In this document: positions 34,680 through 42,321 of the stretch, in pieces | How the letters are laid out: every line of letters starts with the position of its first letter | How positions within the stretch are numbered: position 1 is the stretch's first letter | IMG/VR virus record: IMGVR_UViG_3300050821_004051 | Location: 1-47,690 of that record | Length of the DNA: 47,690 bases | Strand: one strand, 5' to 3' | Origin: a virus | Position numbers and translations under genes: made by a program | The notes under the pieces: generated by a model | Seen by the model: the letters and a program-made list of their open reading frames with translations, nothing else | What the model was told of the DNA's origin: nothing | The model's database searches: none

Positions 34680-34866
34680 AGCCTTTCTTTGGATAAAGGG
34701 TTTCCCCTCCGCTTTGCTTCGCGCGCTTGATCGCGGTGGCGATTGCAGTGCCCTCGGCGGTGCCAGATTTGAGCATTGCGTTCGCCATAGCCGCAGCCTT
34801 TCGCGCTTGCGCAGGGGAGAGGTCCTTCGCGTGACGTTCCTTGAACTCTTGCGGAGTCCAGGGCAT
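34678..34866 (-). CDS. Small basic phage protein (62 aa)
   Basis: The pattern PWTPQEFKERHAKDLSPAQA ... SGTAEGTAIATAIKRAK resembles a widespread family of short phage/bacterial proteins (DUF7218-like or related, from memory). Function unknown. Its stop codon overlaps repeat copy 4. Confidence 0.6.
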   Translation of the reverse strand: MPWTPQEFKERHAKDLSPAQARKAAAMANAMLKSGTAEGTAIATAIKRAKQSGGETLYPKKG

Positions 34867-34867
34867 G

Positions 34868-35356
34868 TTAGTATGCCTGACAGCTGACGTTCAGGATATC
34901 CGAGTCGACCCAAGCGTGAGTCGCCGCGGCATCAGAATAGTTCTGAAAAGTAACGGACGTGGCTGACGTCGGCGCGACCTTCGTAATGAACACAGTAGCG
35001 CTGGTCGTAGTGTTATCCGTAGCACTGCAGGTCCAACCGTGGGGAGCGGTCGGGAGCGTCAGGACGCCGGTTCCGGTGTTCGAGGTCCCAACGTTGATAG
35101 TGAAAGAGCAGGTGCCGTTGTTGTTGGCGACGCTCGGTGCGGTTCCAAAGCCGCTTGCAATCGCCGGCGCGGTCGAGCTGCAAAGGAGGGCGCCGGATGA
35201 GCCCTCAGCGTTGAAGAAGTTGAGGTTGTGGTAGGAACCATCTCCACCAGTCAAGGTGAGAATATCCGACGAGGTCGGCGTGTAGACCTGAGCCTCCGCA
35301 GCGACCGGGCCGAGGAGAGCCAGCGCGGCAACGGCCGCGAGGAGAAAGCGCTTCAT
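34868..35356 (-). CDS. Exported beta-rich protein (162 aa)
   Basis: Clear Sec signal peptide (FLLAAVAALALLGPVAAEA, residues 4-22) with a likely cleavage after AEA. The mature part is Thr/Ser/Ala-rich beta structure with four to five Cys residues. Function not recognised; part of the exported cluster in the virion operon. Confidence 0.6.
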   Translation of the reverse strand: MKRFLLAAVAALALLGPVAAEAQVYTPTSSDILTLTGGDGSYHNLNFFNAEGSSGALLCSSTAPAIASGFGTAPSVANNNGTCSFTINVGTSNTGTGVLTLPTAPHGWTCSATDNTTTSATVFITKVAPTSATSVTFQNYSDAAATHAWVDSDILNVSCQAY

Positions 35357-35359
35357 TGG

Positions 35360-35527
35360 TTAGAACCTTCCGTGACCGAAGAGGAAAAAGAGGACGAAGA
35401 TGATGAGGATAAGGCCGATGAGACCTCCTCCAAAGACATTCCCGGAATAGTAACTGTTCCGGTAGCCGTAGTAGCCTCCACCTCCGAAGAGTACGAGGAG
35501 GACTACAATCAAGATAATAAGACTCAT
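35360..35527 (-). CDS. 55-residue DUF3309-like membrane protein
   Basis: Two hydrophobic segments (SLIILIVVLLVLFGGGGYYG and LIGLILIIFVLFFLF) separated by a short aromatic-Gly loop, close to the small DUF3309-type proteins common in alphaproteobacteria. ATG 35527 sits in an ATGA overlap with the preceding gene. Too short for many gene finders but frame, coupling and composition support it. Confidence 0.7.
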   Translation of the reverse strand: MSLIILIVVLLVLFGGGGYYGYRNSYYSGNVFGGGLIGLILIIFVLFFLFGHGRF

Positions 35528-35763
35528 GGTCCTACCTTTCGAGCTGTTTCGCTGGCGATCCCAGCCTCTTTACCTTCTGCAAACGCAACAGCTTTGACAG
35601 CGGTCTTAAGGACCTCTGATTGACCATTGACCAAGTCATGTACCTCAGCAATCTTCTGATCTCGTTTGCCACTCCGTATCAGGTTAAATATCTGAATACC
35701 GAGGCTTCCTACGACCGTAAGTAAGGTTGCAGAAGAAGATATGAGACCTGGTAGGTCGTTCAT
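35524..35763 (-). CDS. Small membrane protein, holin-like candidate (79 aa)
   Basis: One N-terminal transmembrane segment (LISSSATLLTVVGSLGIQIF) then a soluble helical tail with Lys/Glu/Ala. ATGA overlaps on both sides. Topology would suit a one-helix (class III-like) holin or a virion membrane protein; neither is proven. Confidence 0.55.
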   Translation of the reverse strand: MNDLPGLISSSATLLTVVGSLGIQIFNLIRSGKRDQKIAEVHDLVNGQSEVLKTAVKAVAFAEGKEAGIASETARKVGP

Positions 35764-36161
35764 TGCGAGGCTCCCGCAATCGAATTGAGCGTGTGGAGTG
35801 TGGCAGTACTTGTCTTAGCCGCTGCGTCCGCTCTCGAAGCGGCGACATTCGCTGCCTGTCGCGCGTTCTCTGCTCCAATATAGTTTTGAACCACAACCGT
35901 TACCCAAGCAGTGAAAAAGATCGTGGCGGCTCCAAGGGCTGCCCGCCGGCCATACTTAAATAGCCAATCGAAGATCTTGATGAGGCGTGCGATCAGTTGG
36001 AATATATCCTCATGCGTCGAGAATTGCCCCTGCAGCACGACGAGAGAGTTGTTCGTCTGCCTGACTGCAGCGGTGTTCTTTTGGAGTTCCTCCCTCACTT
36101 CCTGTTGCAAGGCGGCACACTCCAAGATATGTTGGTCAAGTTTTTCCTCAACAGTCGCCAC
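35760..36161 (-). CDS. Coiled-coil membrane protein, lysis or signalling candidate (133 aa)
   Basis: GTG start with AAAGGAG 6 nt upstream. Residues 1-45 are a coiled coil (EEKLDQHILECAALQQEVRE), residues about 72-95 one transmembrane helix (AALGAATIFFTAWVTVVVQN), and the rest an Ala-rich helix. Together with the two following small membrane genes this forms a membrane-protein cassette. It may include the missing holin. Confidence 0.55.
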   Translation of the reverse strand: MATVEEKLDQHILECAALQQEVREELQKNTAAVRQTNNSLVVLQGQFSTHEDIFQLIARLIKIFDWLFKYGRRAALGAATIFFTAWVTVVVQNYIGAENARQAANVAASRADAAAKTSTATLHTLNSIAGASQ

Positions 36162-36218
36162 AAGTAACTCCTTTAGTGCTCACCGCCGTCACCGTCCAGA
36201 TCGTGCGGCGGGGAGGGG

Positions 36219-37259
36219 TCATTGGCCGACGCCGAGGGTAGTGAGATTGGCCGGAGTCGAACCGCCACCGGAGGGTGTGTAAATGATCGTTATAATACCT
36301 TGAGCCCCGGCTCCCCCTCCACCATAGCCTGTGGCGCCAGTGGATACAAAACCGCCTGAGCCACCCCCGCCTCCATAATTACCGCCCCCTCCGCCAGTTC
36401 CACCGGGATTAACTGTTAAGTCGGTTGAGCCACCTCCGCCCCCGCCACCTGAGCCGTGGGTAGAGTCCCACTCTTGCCCAGCTCCACCAGCGCCGCCTCC
36501 AGCAGAAACCGAAGCTGAAACACCGAAACCACCCCCTCCGCCACCGCCACCGAATGTTGCTGATCCTGAGCCAGTGCCCCCCGTAGGTGTACCTACCGTA
36601 CCCGCCGTGCCGCCCCCAACAGAATTGGAATTGTTACCGCCCGCACCAGCCGCTCCAGCCGAAGCATTGGCCCCTACAGAGCCACTATCCGCACCGCCGC
36701 CGCCGGAGCCATGAATAGCCGCAGAAGCTCCAGAACCTCCAGCAGCCCCAGCACCCAAAGCTCCGGCAGCGCCGCCCCCTCCATTTCCCCCATCGCTTAC
36801 TGACCCCGATCCTCCGTTACCGCCGGCTTTTTGAGTTCCGACGCCTGTAGCACCACTGCCTCCATTTCCTATAGCGGCCGTACCGCCGCCACCCGCCTTG
36901 GCGCACATTGTTGCACCGCTGCAAGTCGCACCGCCCCAAAAAGAGTCTGTTCCGTTTGAGCCATTATTGGCGCTAGTAGCCGCAGCGCCCCCTGCGCCAG
37001 CCGCACCAACTTGCATAGTGACCGAACCTGAACAGGCCTGGTTGGATACTTTAGCATCTGCCCCCCCACCGCCCCCGTTCGCAGAGGAGCCGTTAGAACC
37101 ACCCCCTCCGCCACCGACACCTTCAACAGTGTTAGCGGCAGCATTCCAATCACCAGGACAGGTGAACGTGGTCCCGGACAGCTCAAAGAGAGTGGTTGCG
37201 CTGGATGGTTGCGCCCAAGTGAGCGCCAGAAGAATGAATAGGACAGTGAGTTTCTTCAT
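36219..37259 (-). CDS. Secreted glycine-rich repeat protein (346 aa)
   Basis: Start ATG 37259 in an ATGA overlap. Signal peptide LTVLFILLALTWAQPSSA at residues 4-21. The mature protein is dominated by Gly/Ala/Ser/Asn runs (GGGGGGSNGSS, NGGSGSVSDGGNGGGGAAG) and shares the style of the protein at 19029, including the GGWxxGGxxGxxG spacing. A glycine-rich tail-tip adhesin or an exported matrix-like protein are both possible. The 57-nt gap after it (36162-36218) shows nothing clear. Confidence 0.6.
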   Translation of the reverse strand: MKKLTVLFILLALTWAQPSSATTLFELSGTTFTCPGDWNAAANTVEGVGGGGGGSNGSSANGGGGGADAKVSNQACSGSVTMQVGAAGAGGAAATSANNGSNGTDSFWGGATCSGATMCAKAGGGGTAAIGNGGSGATGVGTQKAGGNGGSGSVSDGGNGGGGAAGALGAGAAGGSGASAAIHGSGGGGADSGSVGANASAGAAGAGGNNSNSVGGGTAGTVGTPTGGTGSGSATFGGGGGGGGFGVSASVSAGGGAGGAGQEWDSTHGSGGGGGGGSTDLTVNPGGTGGGGGNYGGGGGSGGFVSTGATGYGGGGAGAQGIITIIYTPSGGGSTPANLTTLGVGQ

Positions 37260-37576
37260 GGCGCAGCTTGGACTCCGTGGGCCGGATTGCAACCCACCAC
37301 ACACGGGGCCGCATTCTGCACCGGAGGCGGTAGTTGAAGGGCCGGAACCTGAGCCGTAGCAGTCGTCACCGGGTCGGTGGATGGGATATGCGTCACCCTG
37401 ACCTGCACCATACCCGGTGGATTGAAGGCCGGATCGTTCAGTTGCTTATCGTCATCCGGCACCACTACGGCGATTACGACCTTAGTATTTGGATCATAGA
37501 TCACCGCGTCTTGGGTGTGGGCAGCAAGGGCCGGCCCAGCCAGAAGGGTTAGGAGAAAGCCGAGAACCTTGAACAT
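37256..37576 (-). CDS. Small exported protein, Pro-rich tail (106 aa)
   Basis: Signal peptide (FKVLGFLLTLLAGPALA, residues 2-18). Short beta domain (TQDAVIYDPNTKVVIAVVVP), then a Pro/Gln/Ala-rich tail with two Cys. ATGA overlap with the next gene. Function not recognised. Confidence 0.6.
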   Translation of the reverse strand: MFKVLGFLLTLLAGPALAAHTQDAVIYDPNTKVVIAVVVPDDDKQLNDPAFNPPGMVQVRVTHIPSTDPVTTATAQVPALQLPPPVQNAAPCVVGCNPAHGVQAAP

Positions 37577-37585
37577 GGCGCGCCC

Positions 37586-39157
37586 TCACTTATACAACAC
37601 GTCTATAGACATGGCGGTCGCCGTCGCACTGGTAGTGTTGGTTTGACCGTACCCGGAAGTCACACAGATTGAGATGCCGGTGGCGAATGCGATGCCGGAT
37701 GAGAAGTCGATCACAAAGCCTGCATCGGAAGTGGACGCGGGAATGTGGCCCTCCCAAAGCAGGCTGGTAGCCGAATTGCAGCCGTTGAACCCGGTGCCCA
37801 CGTTGTAGAGGCGGATATAGTTAACCGTCGCGGAGTTGTTAAAGGCGACGATGGAGTAAACTTGGCCCGCACCGTTCTTGATGACGGTGTGATTATCGGA
37901 GGCGGCAGGTTCGAGGACGAAAGAGGACAAGCCGCCCGTCGTCACCGGGGTTGGCTGAGCCTGTACGGCGAAGGTCCCAGCGTTGGTTGTCGCAATCGTG
38001 CCTGTAGAGTCAGAGGCAACGGTTACGCGGAGGGCCGAACCGTTCGTGCCGTTGCCGACCGCTGTGGCAGAGCCAGCGGCTTGGATGTTGACCGCGAACG
38101 CGGTGTTGTCGGAGGCGATGTTGACCCGCTGAGAGCCGGTGCCCGAGACCCCGTTGCCGGTCAGGACGGTGTTGGCCCCGACCTGGGCGAGGGAGACCGC
38201 GTTGGTAGTCCCCACGGTCGTCTGGTCGATGCCTACCTTGCCCATGAGGTTCGCACCCGCTGGGATGGAGGCCGACCCGGCAACCGTGGCGCTGTCCGTG
38301 GCGACCGTGACCCGCTGGGCACCCGTGCCTTGAGCGCCGGTCCCCGTGAGGGTGGTGACCCCGTTGACCTGGGCGACATTCACCGACTGGTTGGCGGGGA
38401 GGGCCACGCTGTCGGGCGTCACCAGCAGCTTCGTCATTGAAGCGACGCCCTGGACGGTGATGACATTGGCCGAGGCCGCGCCAGCCGTGCCGGGGGCAGA
38501 CCCCGCGATGGTGGTGGTATCCTGCGCCGCCGTGACCCGCTGAGACCCCGCGCCAGTCGCCCCAGCGCCCATCAGGGGTGTCACCCCATTGATCTGCGCT
38601 TCGTTGGTCGAGAGGTTGGTCGCGGTGACGGTGGCGAGGATCGGCGTCATGGACGCGACGCCCTGGATCGTGAGAACCCCGCCGGAGGCAGACCCCGCCG
38701 TTCCCGCCCCTGCTACAATCGCCCGACCAGAGGCATCGCCGATTGCACCGATAAGCGTCCCCGCATTGGAGAGACCTTCATAGTCCGCCTTAGCCGGGAC
38801 GGCTGAGCCGGTGGCGCTCGCCGCCGCATTGCCTCCGCCGGTAGTGTTAGTCACGATGGATTGAAGGGCGGCAGCGTCGGTCGTATCGAGGGTTGTGGTC
38901 ACGCCGACCGCAGGCGCTCCCGTTCCGAGAGGGCCAGTGATAGTTACGTTACCCCCTCCCCCTCCACCAGTAGCATTGGTGCACAACGCCCCCTGCTGCG
39001 TCTCCACAAGCGGGCGGTTGTTACCGACGTTGAGGACAGTAGAACTCGGGCAAGTTGCGCCCGAGACTACCGTTGCCCCTGCAACTTGGGCATAAGACGG
39101 CGCGCTGCACAGCGCAGCAATGCTCGCAAGCCCCGCTAGTACAGCGCGCAACCTCAT
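37586..39157 (-). CDS. Exported beta-repeat structural protein (523 aa)
   Basis: Signal peptide RAVLAGLASIAALCSAPSYA at residues 3-22. The middle consists of repeated units with a GTGAQRVTVATDS / GTGSQRVNIASDN core, typical of repeat proteins in phage structural operons, and the C-terminal 130 residues form a distinct beta domain (SSFVLEPAASDNHTVIK). It is more GC-rich and uses more GCC/GTG/ACC codons than its neighbours. Possibly an appendage or decoration protein; function not recognised. Confidence 0.65.
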   Translation of the reverse strand: MRLRAVLAGLASIAALCSAPSYAQVAGATVVSGATCPSSTVLNVGNNRPLVETQQGALCTNATGGGGGGNVTITGPLGTGAPAVGVTTTLDTTDAAALQSIVTNTTGGGNAAASATGSAVPAKADYEGLSNAGTLIGAIGDASGRAIVAGAGTAGSASGGVLTIQGVASMTPILATVTATNLSTNEAQINGVTPLMGAGATGAGSQRVTAAQDTTTIAGSAPGTAGAASANVITVQGVASMTKLLVTPDSVALPANQSVNVAQVNGVTTLTGTGAQGTGAQRVTVATDSATVAGSASIPAGANLMGKVGIDQTTVGTTNAVSLAQVGANTVLTGNGVSGTGSQRVNIASDNTAFAVNIQAAGSATAVGNGTNGSALRVTVASDSTGTIATTNAGTFAVQAQPTPVTTGGLSSFVLEPAASDNHTVIKNGAGQVYSIVAFNNSATVNYIRLYNVGTGFNGCNSATSLLWEGHIPASTSDAGFVIDFSSGIAFATGISICVTSGYGQTNTTSATATAMSIDVLYK

Positions 39158-39669
39158 GCCGAGGCTCCTTCTTTCACTTGCTTCGCCAAGTCGACCTTCT
39201 TCGGGGACGGCGCGGCTGCGATCACGACAGGGGCGTCGTCCCCGAGGTCGAACTCAGGCTCGGCGACGCGGACGTGATCAGGCGGGGGACGGAGGTCGAG
39301 TGTAGCTTGCTTGAGCCCGATCCCCCCGATAGTCTGCTCGAGGGACGGCGCCTCAGCCTTCGGCGGACCCGAGATGAACTCGAACTCCGCTTGAGGATTG
39401 GCCTCGTACTCATGACGACGATAGGCCGCGTGCGGCTTCCACATCTTCTGAGTCCGAGCGCCATTCTCGTCGAGGAAGAAGATGGGCTCTCCATCCTTGT
39501 CGAGTTGGGGATGCTCTTCCTCGTACCAGCGCTCGAAGGCGTCTGAAGCCTCCGCATTGAGCGGGAAAAGGTGGGGACCAGGGGTCCCCTTGTACTCGAT
39601 GATCGAGCCCTTTTCCAGCATGTACGGGGCGATGAAAGTCCGTTGGAGGATTTCGTACCGGGCGGTCAT
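39154..39669 (-). CDS. Head-completion-region protein (171 aa)
   Basis: The true start is ATG 39669 (TGATG overlap with the cement gene); the frame upstream of it reads through another gene. N-terminal part YEILQRTFIAPYMLEKGSII then an acidic C-terminal half. It lies between the cement protein and the exported cluster. Function not recognised; probably a minor head or head-tail protein. Confidence 0.6.
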   Translation of the reverse strand: MTARYEILQRTFIAPYMLEKGSIIEYKGTPGPHLFPLNAEASDAFERWYEEEHPQLDKDGEPIFFLDENGARTQKMWKPHAAYRRHEYEANPQAEFEFISGPPKAEAPSLEQTIGGIGLKQATLDLRPPPDHVRVAEPEFDLGDDAPVVIAAAPSPKKVDLAKQVKEGASA

Positions 39670-40178
39670 CAGATTTGCCCCGACTGAACCGCGGCGGTGT
39701 AGCCGATCGGGTAGTTGTAGTACTCGTTGCGGTCTTGACGAGGGGTCAAGAAAGCGACGATCGCGCTGGTGGAAGAGAACACCCCGGTCCCCACGACGTA
39801 CTGCAACTGGCAGTATCGACCTGGAGTTTTCAGTACGCCCGCGGTGGCATTCAAGATCTGGTTGACCGGAAGGGCATAGCGAAAGAGAGGGGCGCCCTTG
39901 ATCAGCTGAGCCGCGGGGTAAACCGGGCTCGAGAGGATCGTCAGATACGTCCCGTTGGTGGTATCGCAGACCTGGTAGTTGATCTGCAGCGTCGCGGAGT
40001 TGGTAGTGACGAACGCGCCGGAGATGAGGACGTGGATGCCCAGCGGCTCCCCCGCGCCAACATCTCGGCCGGTGAGCCAATCGATGATGTTGGTGCTCGT
40101 GGCAGTCGCAGTGATCGCCACGCCAGTCGGCGGGTCGGTCGTGAAGGTTCCGTCAAAGACGAGAGAAAGGTCGATCAT
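39669..40178 (-). CDS. Bbp16-like capsid cement protein (169 aa)
   Basis: Placed directly after the capsid gene, with the sequence style of the Bbp16 family of cement proteins (BPP-1): SLVFDGTFTTDPPTGVAITA at the start, LGIHVLISGAFVTTNSATLQ mid and RYCQLQYVVGTGVFSSTSAI late, a jelly-roll-like beta protein that stabilises the capsid at three-fold sites. Length typical. Confidence 0.75.
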   Translation of the reverse strand: MIDLSLVFDGTFTTDPPTGVAITATATSTNIIDWLTGRDVGAGEPLGIHVLISGAFVTTNSATLQINYQVCDTTNGTYLTILSSPVYPAAQLIKGAPLFRYALPVNQILNATAGVLKTPGRYCQLQYVVGTGVFSSTSAIVAFLTPRQDRNEYYNYPIGYTAAVQSGQI

Positions 40179-40191
40179 TTCATGTGCTCCT

Positions 40192-41232
40192 TTAGACCAC
40201 GCGGCTTTCAGCGATGGTCAAAGCGTCTTGGTTGCGGATCGGAACCCCACGGTAGGTGAGGATCGCGTGACCATCCCACTCTTCCATCTTGAGGAGCAGG
40301 TTGGTCTTGTTCTGAGCCTGCAGGTCGAGTTGGAGGTAGATAGTGCGGTTGAGGTAGAAGCACGACCGGGCCATCGTCAGCGCAGGGTACGCGTCGGAGG
40401 TCTGGATCGGCATGACGCCCGCCGGCATGATCGGAGGCTTCATCGCCATGGCGCTCAGTGTCGCAATCAAGTTGGCACTCGAGCCACCGCCGAAGAGTGT
40501 TACGTCGATGTTCGCGGCCCGAACGCCGAAGCGCCAGTCCTTCACGGCCACACCAATGTTCCACTGCATCCAGGTCCGCCAAGCGAGGAACTCGTTGGAG
40601 GAGCTGTCCGGGATGAAGGAGCGTCCGAGGTCGACGTGCTGAAGGCCAGCCGGCAGGCCCTTGGGGAAGATCGAGAAGATCGACTGAGGACCCCAGCCAA
40701 GCAGCCAGATCGAACCATTGGTCGAGCCGGTCCCACCGCAGTCGATCACGTTGTTGGCGATCTGAGAAGTGGAGGTCGTGACCGTGTTGTAGATGTTGGC
40801 GAAGCCAGTGAACTGATACGGGTCGGTAGCGCGGTTGGCGTAAAACAGGTCGGACGCCACTTGCTGGGAGATGCCCTCCATGTGGAGAGCGTCTTCTTGC
40901 ATGCGGAGTTCGCTCAGATTTCCGCCGAGGCGAGCGAGCGAGTCGTCGAGCGCCGACCAGTCAGCATATTCGCTGGTCGTAACGATCTGCTTGCCGACGC
41001 CCGCCATCGTGCGAGGGACACCTTGGTTGTAGGCACGGCGGGTTGGCGTCGGGAGCTTCACGACCTGCGTGAACTCGTAAGAGTTCCCAGAGGTGCACTC
41101 GACGGCGAGCATGTCTTCGAGCAGACCGTTGTTCTGGGAGAGGAGGTTGACGAGAAACGATGATTTCCCGTCAGCGTCCATTCGCAACGCCCATTCGGCG
41201 TAGGTGAATAGACCAGGAGTTTCAATAGCCAT
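40192..41232 (-). CDS. Major capsid protein, BPP-1-type (346 aa)
   Basis: Opens FTYAEWALRMDADGK, continues RAYNQGVPRTMAGVGKQIV and ends ILTYRGVPIRNQDAL, as in the HK97-fold capsid proteins of BPP-1-like podoviruses, which lack a cleaved N-terminal delta domain. A good AGGAA/GGAACC site precedes the ATG. The scaffold gene is just upstream and the cement gene just downstream. Confidence 0.88.
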   Translation of the reverse strand: MAIETPGLFTYAEWALRMDADGKSSFLVNLLSQNNGLLEDMLAVECTSGNSYEFTQVVKLPTPTRRAYNQGVPRTMAGVGKQIVTTSEYADWSALDDSLARLGGNLSELRMQEDALHMEGISQQVASDLFYANRATDPYQFTGFANIYNTVTTSTSQIANNVIDCGGTGSTNGSIWLLGWGPQSIFSIFPKGLPAGLQHVDLGRSFIPDSSSNEFLAWRTWMQWNIGVAVKDWRFGVRAANIDVTLFGGGSSANLIATLSAMAMKPPIMPAGVMPIQTSDAYPALTMARSCFYLNRTIYLQLDLQAQNKTNLLLKMEEWDGHAILTYRGVPIRNQDALTIAESRVV

Positions 41233-41240
41233 GGTGGTTC

Positions 41241-41981
41241 CTAATTCGGAGCGGAGGGATACAGGATTTCAGCGCCGCTGCGGCGAGCAGGGGCTTTGCC
41301 TGTAGGTGAAGCGAGAGAGCCCGGCTTTCCAACCGGGGTAGGTTCGCCCTCTAGGAGGGCGTTAGCCATCCCGAGGATCATTTTGACGATAGCCGGGTGG
41401 TTCCCTGCCCCGGTGGAGTTGAGGTACTCTCGCGCCTCAGGACTTCCGAATTCGTCCATTACCCTGCCCAGGAATGCCGTGGTCTGCGCAGCGCGCTCGC
41501 CTTGGAACTCCGGCATGGCTTGTACTTGTTGCGTCCATTCGGACTGCTGGCGTTGGAACTCAGCCGCGGAGGCGTCATTCAGTTTGGCAACTTGTGCTTG
41601 AGCGACCTTCGTGTAAAGATCCACGAGCTTCTGCGCGCCCTCAGGCGGGAGGCCGAGTTCGGCCGCAGTGGTCTTGAATTCATTAAGCGAAGGTTCATCA
41701 ACGACGAAACCTTCCGCGAGCTTGATCTCATAGCTCGCAGGATCGATCTTCGCGGGGGCCTCGCCCTCAGGCTTGGTCTCTTCGACCGGCTTCGCTTCTC
41801 CCTCAGCGGGGGCGCCTTCAGGCGCGGCAGCAGCTGGTTCTACGGACGGTGCCGCCGGGGCGGCTGCTGCAGGATCGACCGGAGCGGCCGCAGGGGCAAT
41901 CTCGCCAGGCTTCCCAGCCTCAGCGTTGGTCGGATAGAGCGCATTGACCGCGGAAGCGGGAGCAGCAGGGGCGTCAGCCAT
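41241..41981 (-). CDS. Scaffold protein (246 aa)
   Basis: Ala/Pro/Glu-rich disordered N-terminal third (about residues 1-80), then a coiled-coil-like helical middle (ASAAEFQRQQSEWTQQVQAM) and a basic Ser/Lys tail, the layout of podovirus scaffolds. Directly upstream of the capsid gene. Overlaps the preceding gene by 8 nt. Confidence 0.78.
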   Translation of the reverse strand: MADAPAAPASAVNALYPTNAEAGKPGEIAPAAAPVDPAAAAPAAPSVEPAAAAPEGAPAEGEAKPVEETKPEGEAPAKIDPASYEIKLAEGFVVDEPSLNEFKTTAAELGLPPEGAQKLVDLYTKVAQAQVAKLNDASAAEFQRQQSEWTQQVQAMPEFQGERAAQTTAFLGRVMDEFGSPEAREYLNSTGAGNHPAIVKMILGMANALLEGEPTPVGKPGSLASPTGKAPARRSGAEILYPSAPN

Positions 41982-42321
41982 CGATAGGTTCCTCTTCGTC
42001 GTTTGCGGGGGCCTCGTTCATCTCGGCCACAAGCTTGTTGTTCTCTTGCCACATCCTCGTGTAGAGATCTGGGCAGTGCTGCATGATGCTCGCTTGCAGG
42101 CGCAAGCCTTCGTTCCTGAGCCCGGCTTTCCACGCCATACGCTGGGGGTCAAGGACGCCGTCCTCATGCCAGATGCCGGAGTGGAAGAGGCGGAGATAAA
42201 CCCAGCGCCGACCGTTGCCGGACTGCATCAGGACTTTGATGATGGTCGCATCGGTCTCGTCGTCGCGAGCGGCTTGCTTGCGGAGCTTGGCTTCATCGCG
42301 CTTGGAGGTAAGGTTGGTCAT
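41974..42321 (-). CDS. Bbp19-like head protein (115 aa)
   Basis: Pattern ATIIKVLMQSGNGRRWVYLR, RNEGLRLQASIMQHCPDLYTRM matches my recollection of the Bbp19 family, located between portal and scaffold in BPP-1-like phages. Function unknown. ATGA overlap with the portal gene. Confidence 0.72.
   Translation of the reverse strand: MTNLTSKRDEAKLRKQAARDDETDATIIKVLMQSGNGRRWVYLRLFHSGIWHEDGVLDPQRMAWKAGLRNEGLRLQASIMQHCPDLYTRMWQENNKLVAEMNEAPANDEEEPIDG

Noticed and set aside
39670-40080. N-terminal extension of the 171-aa head-region gene up to 40080
   Set aside because: It is the out-of-frame read of the cement gene; the ATG at 39669 with TGATG overlap fits the operon pattern.
39979-41163. A 394-codon plus-strand open frame opposite the capsid gene
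   Set aside because: Same reason: antisense shadow of the capsid and cement genes with low-complexity Arg/Val/Gly composition.
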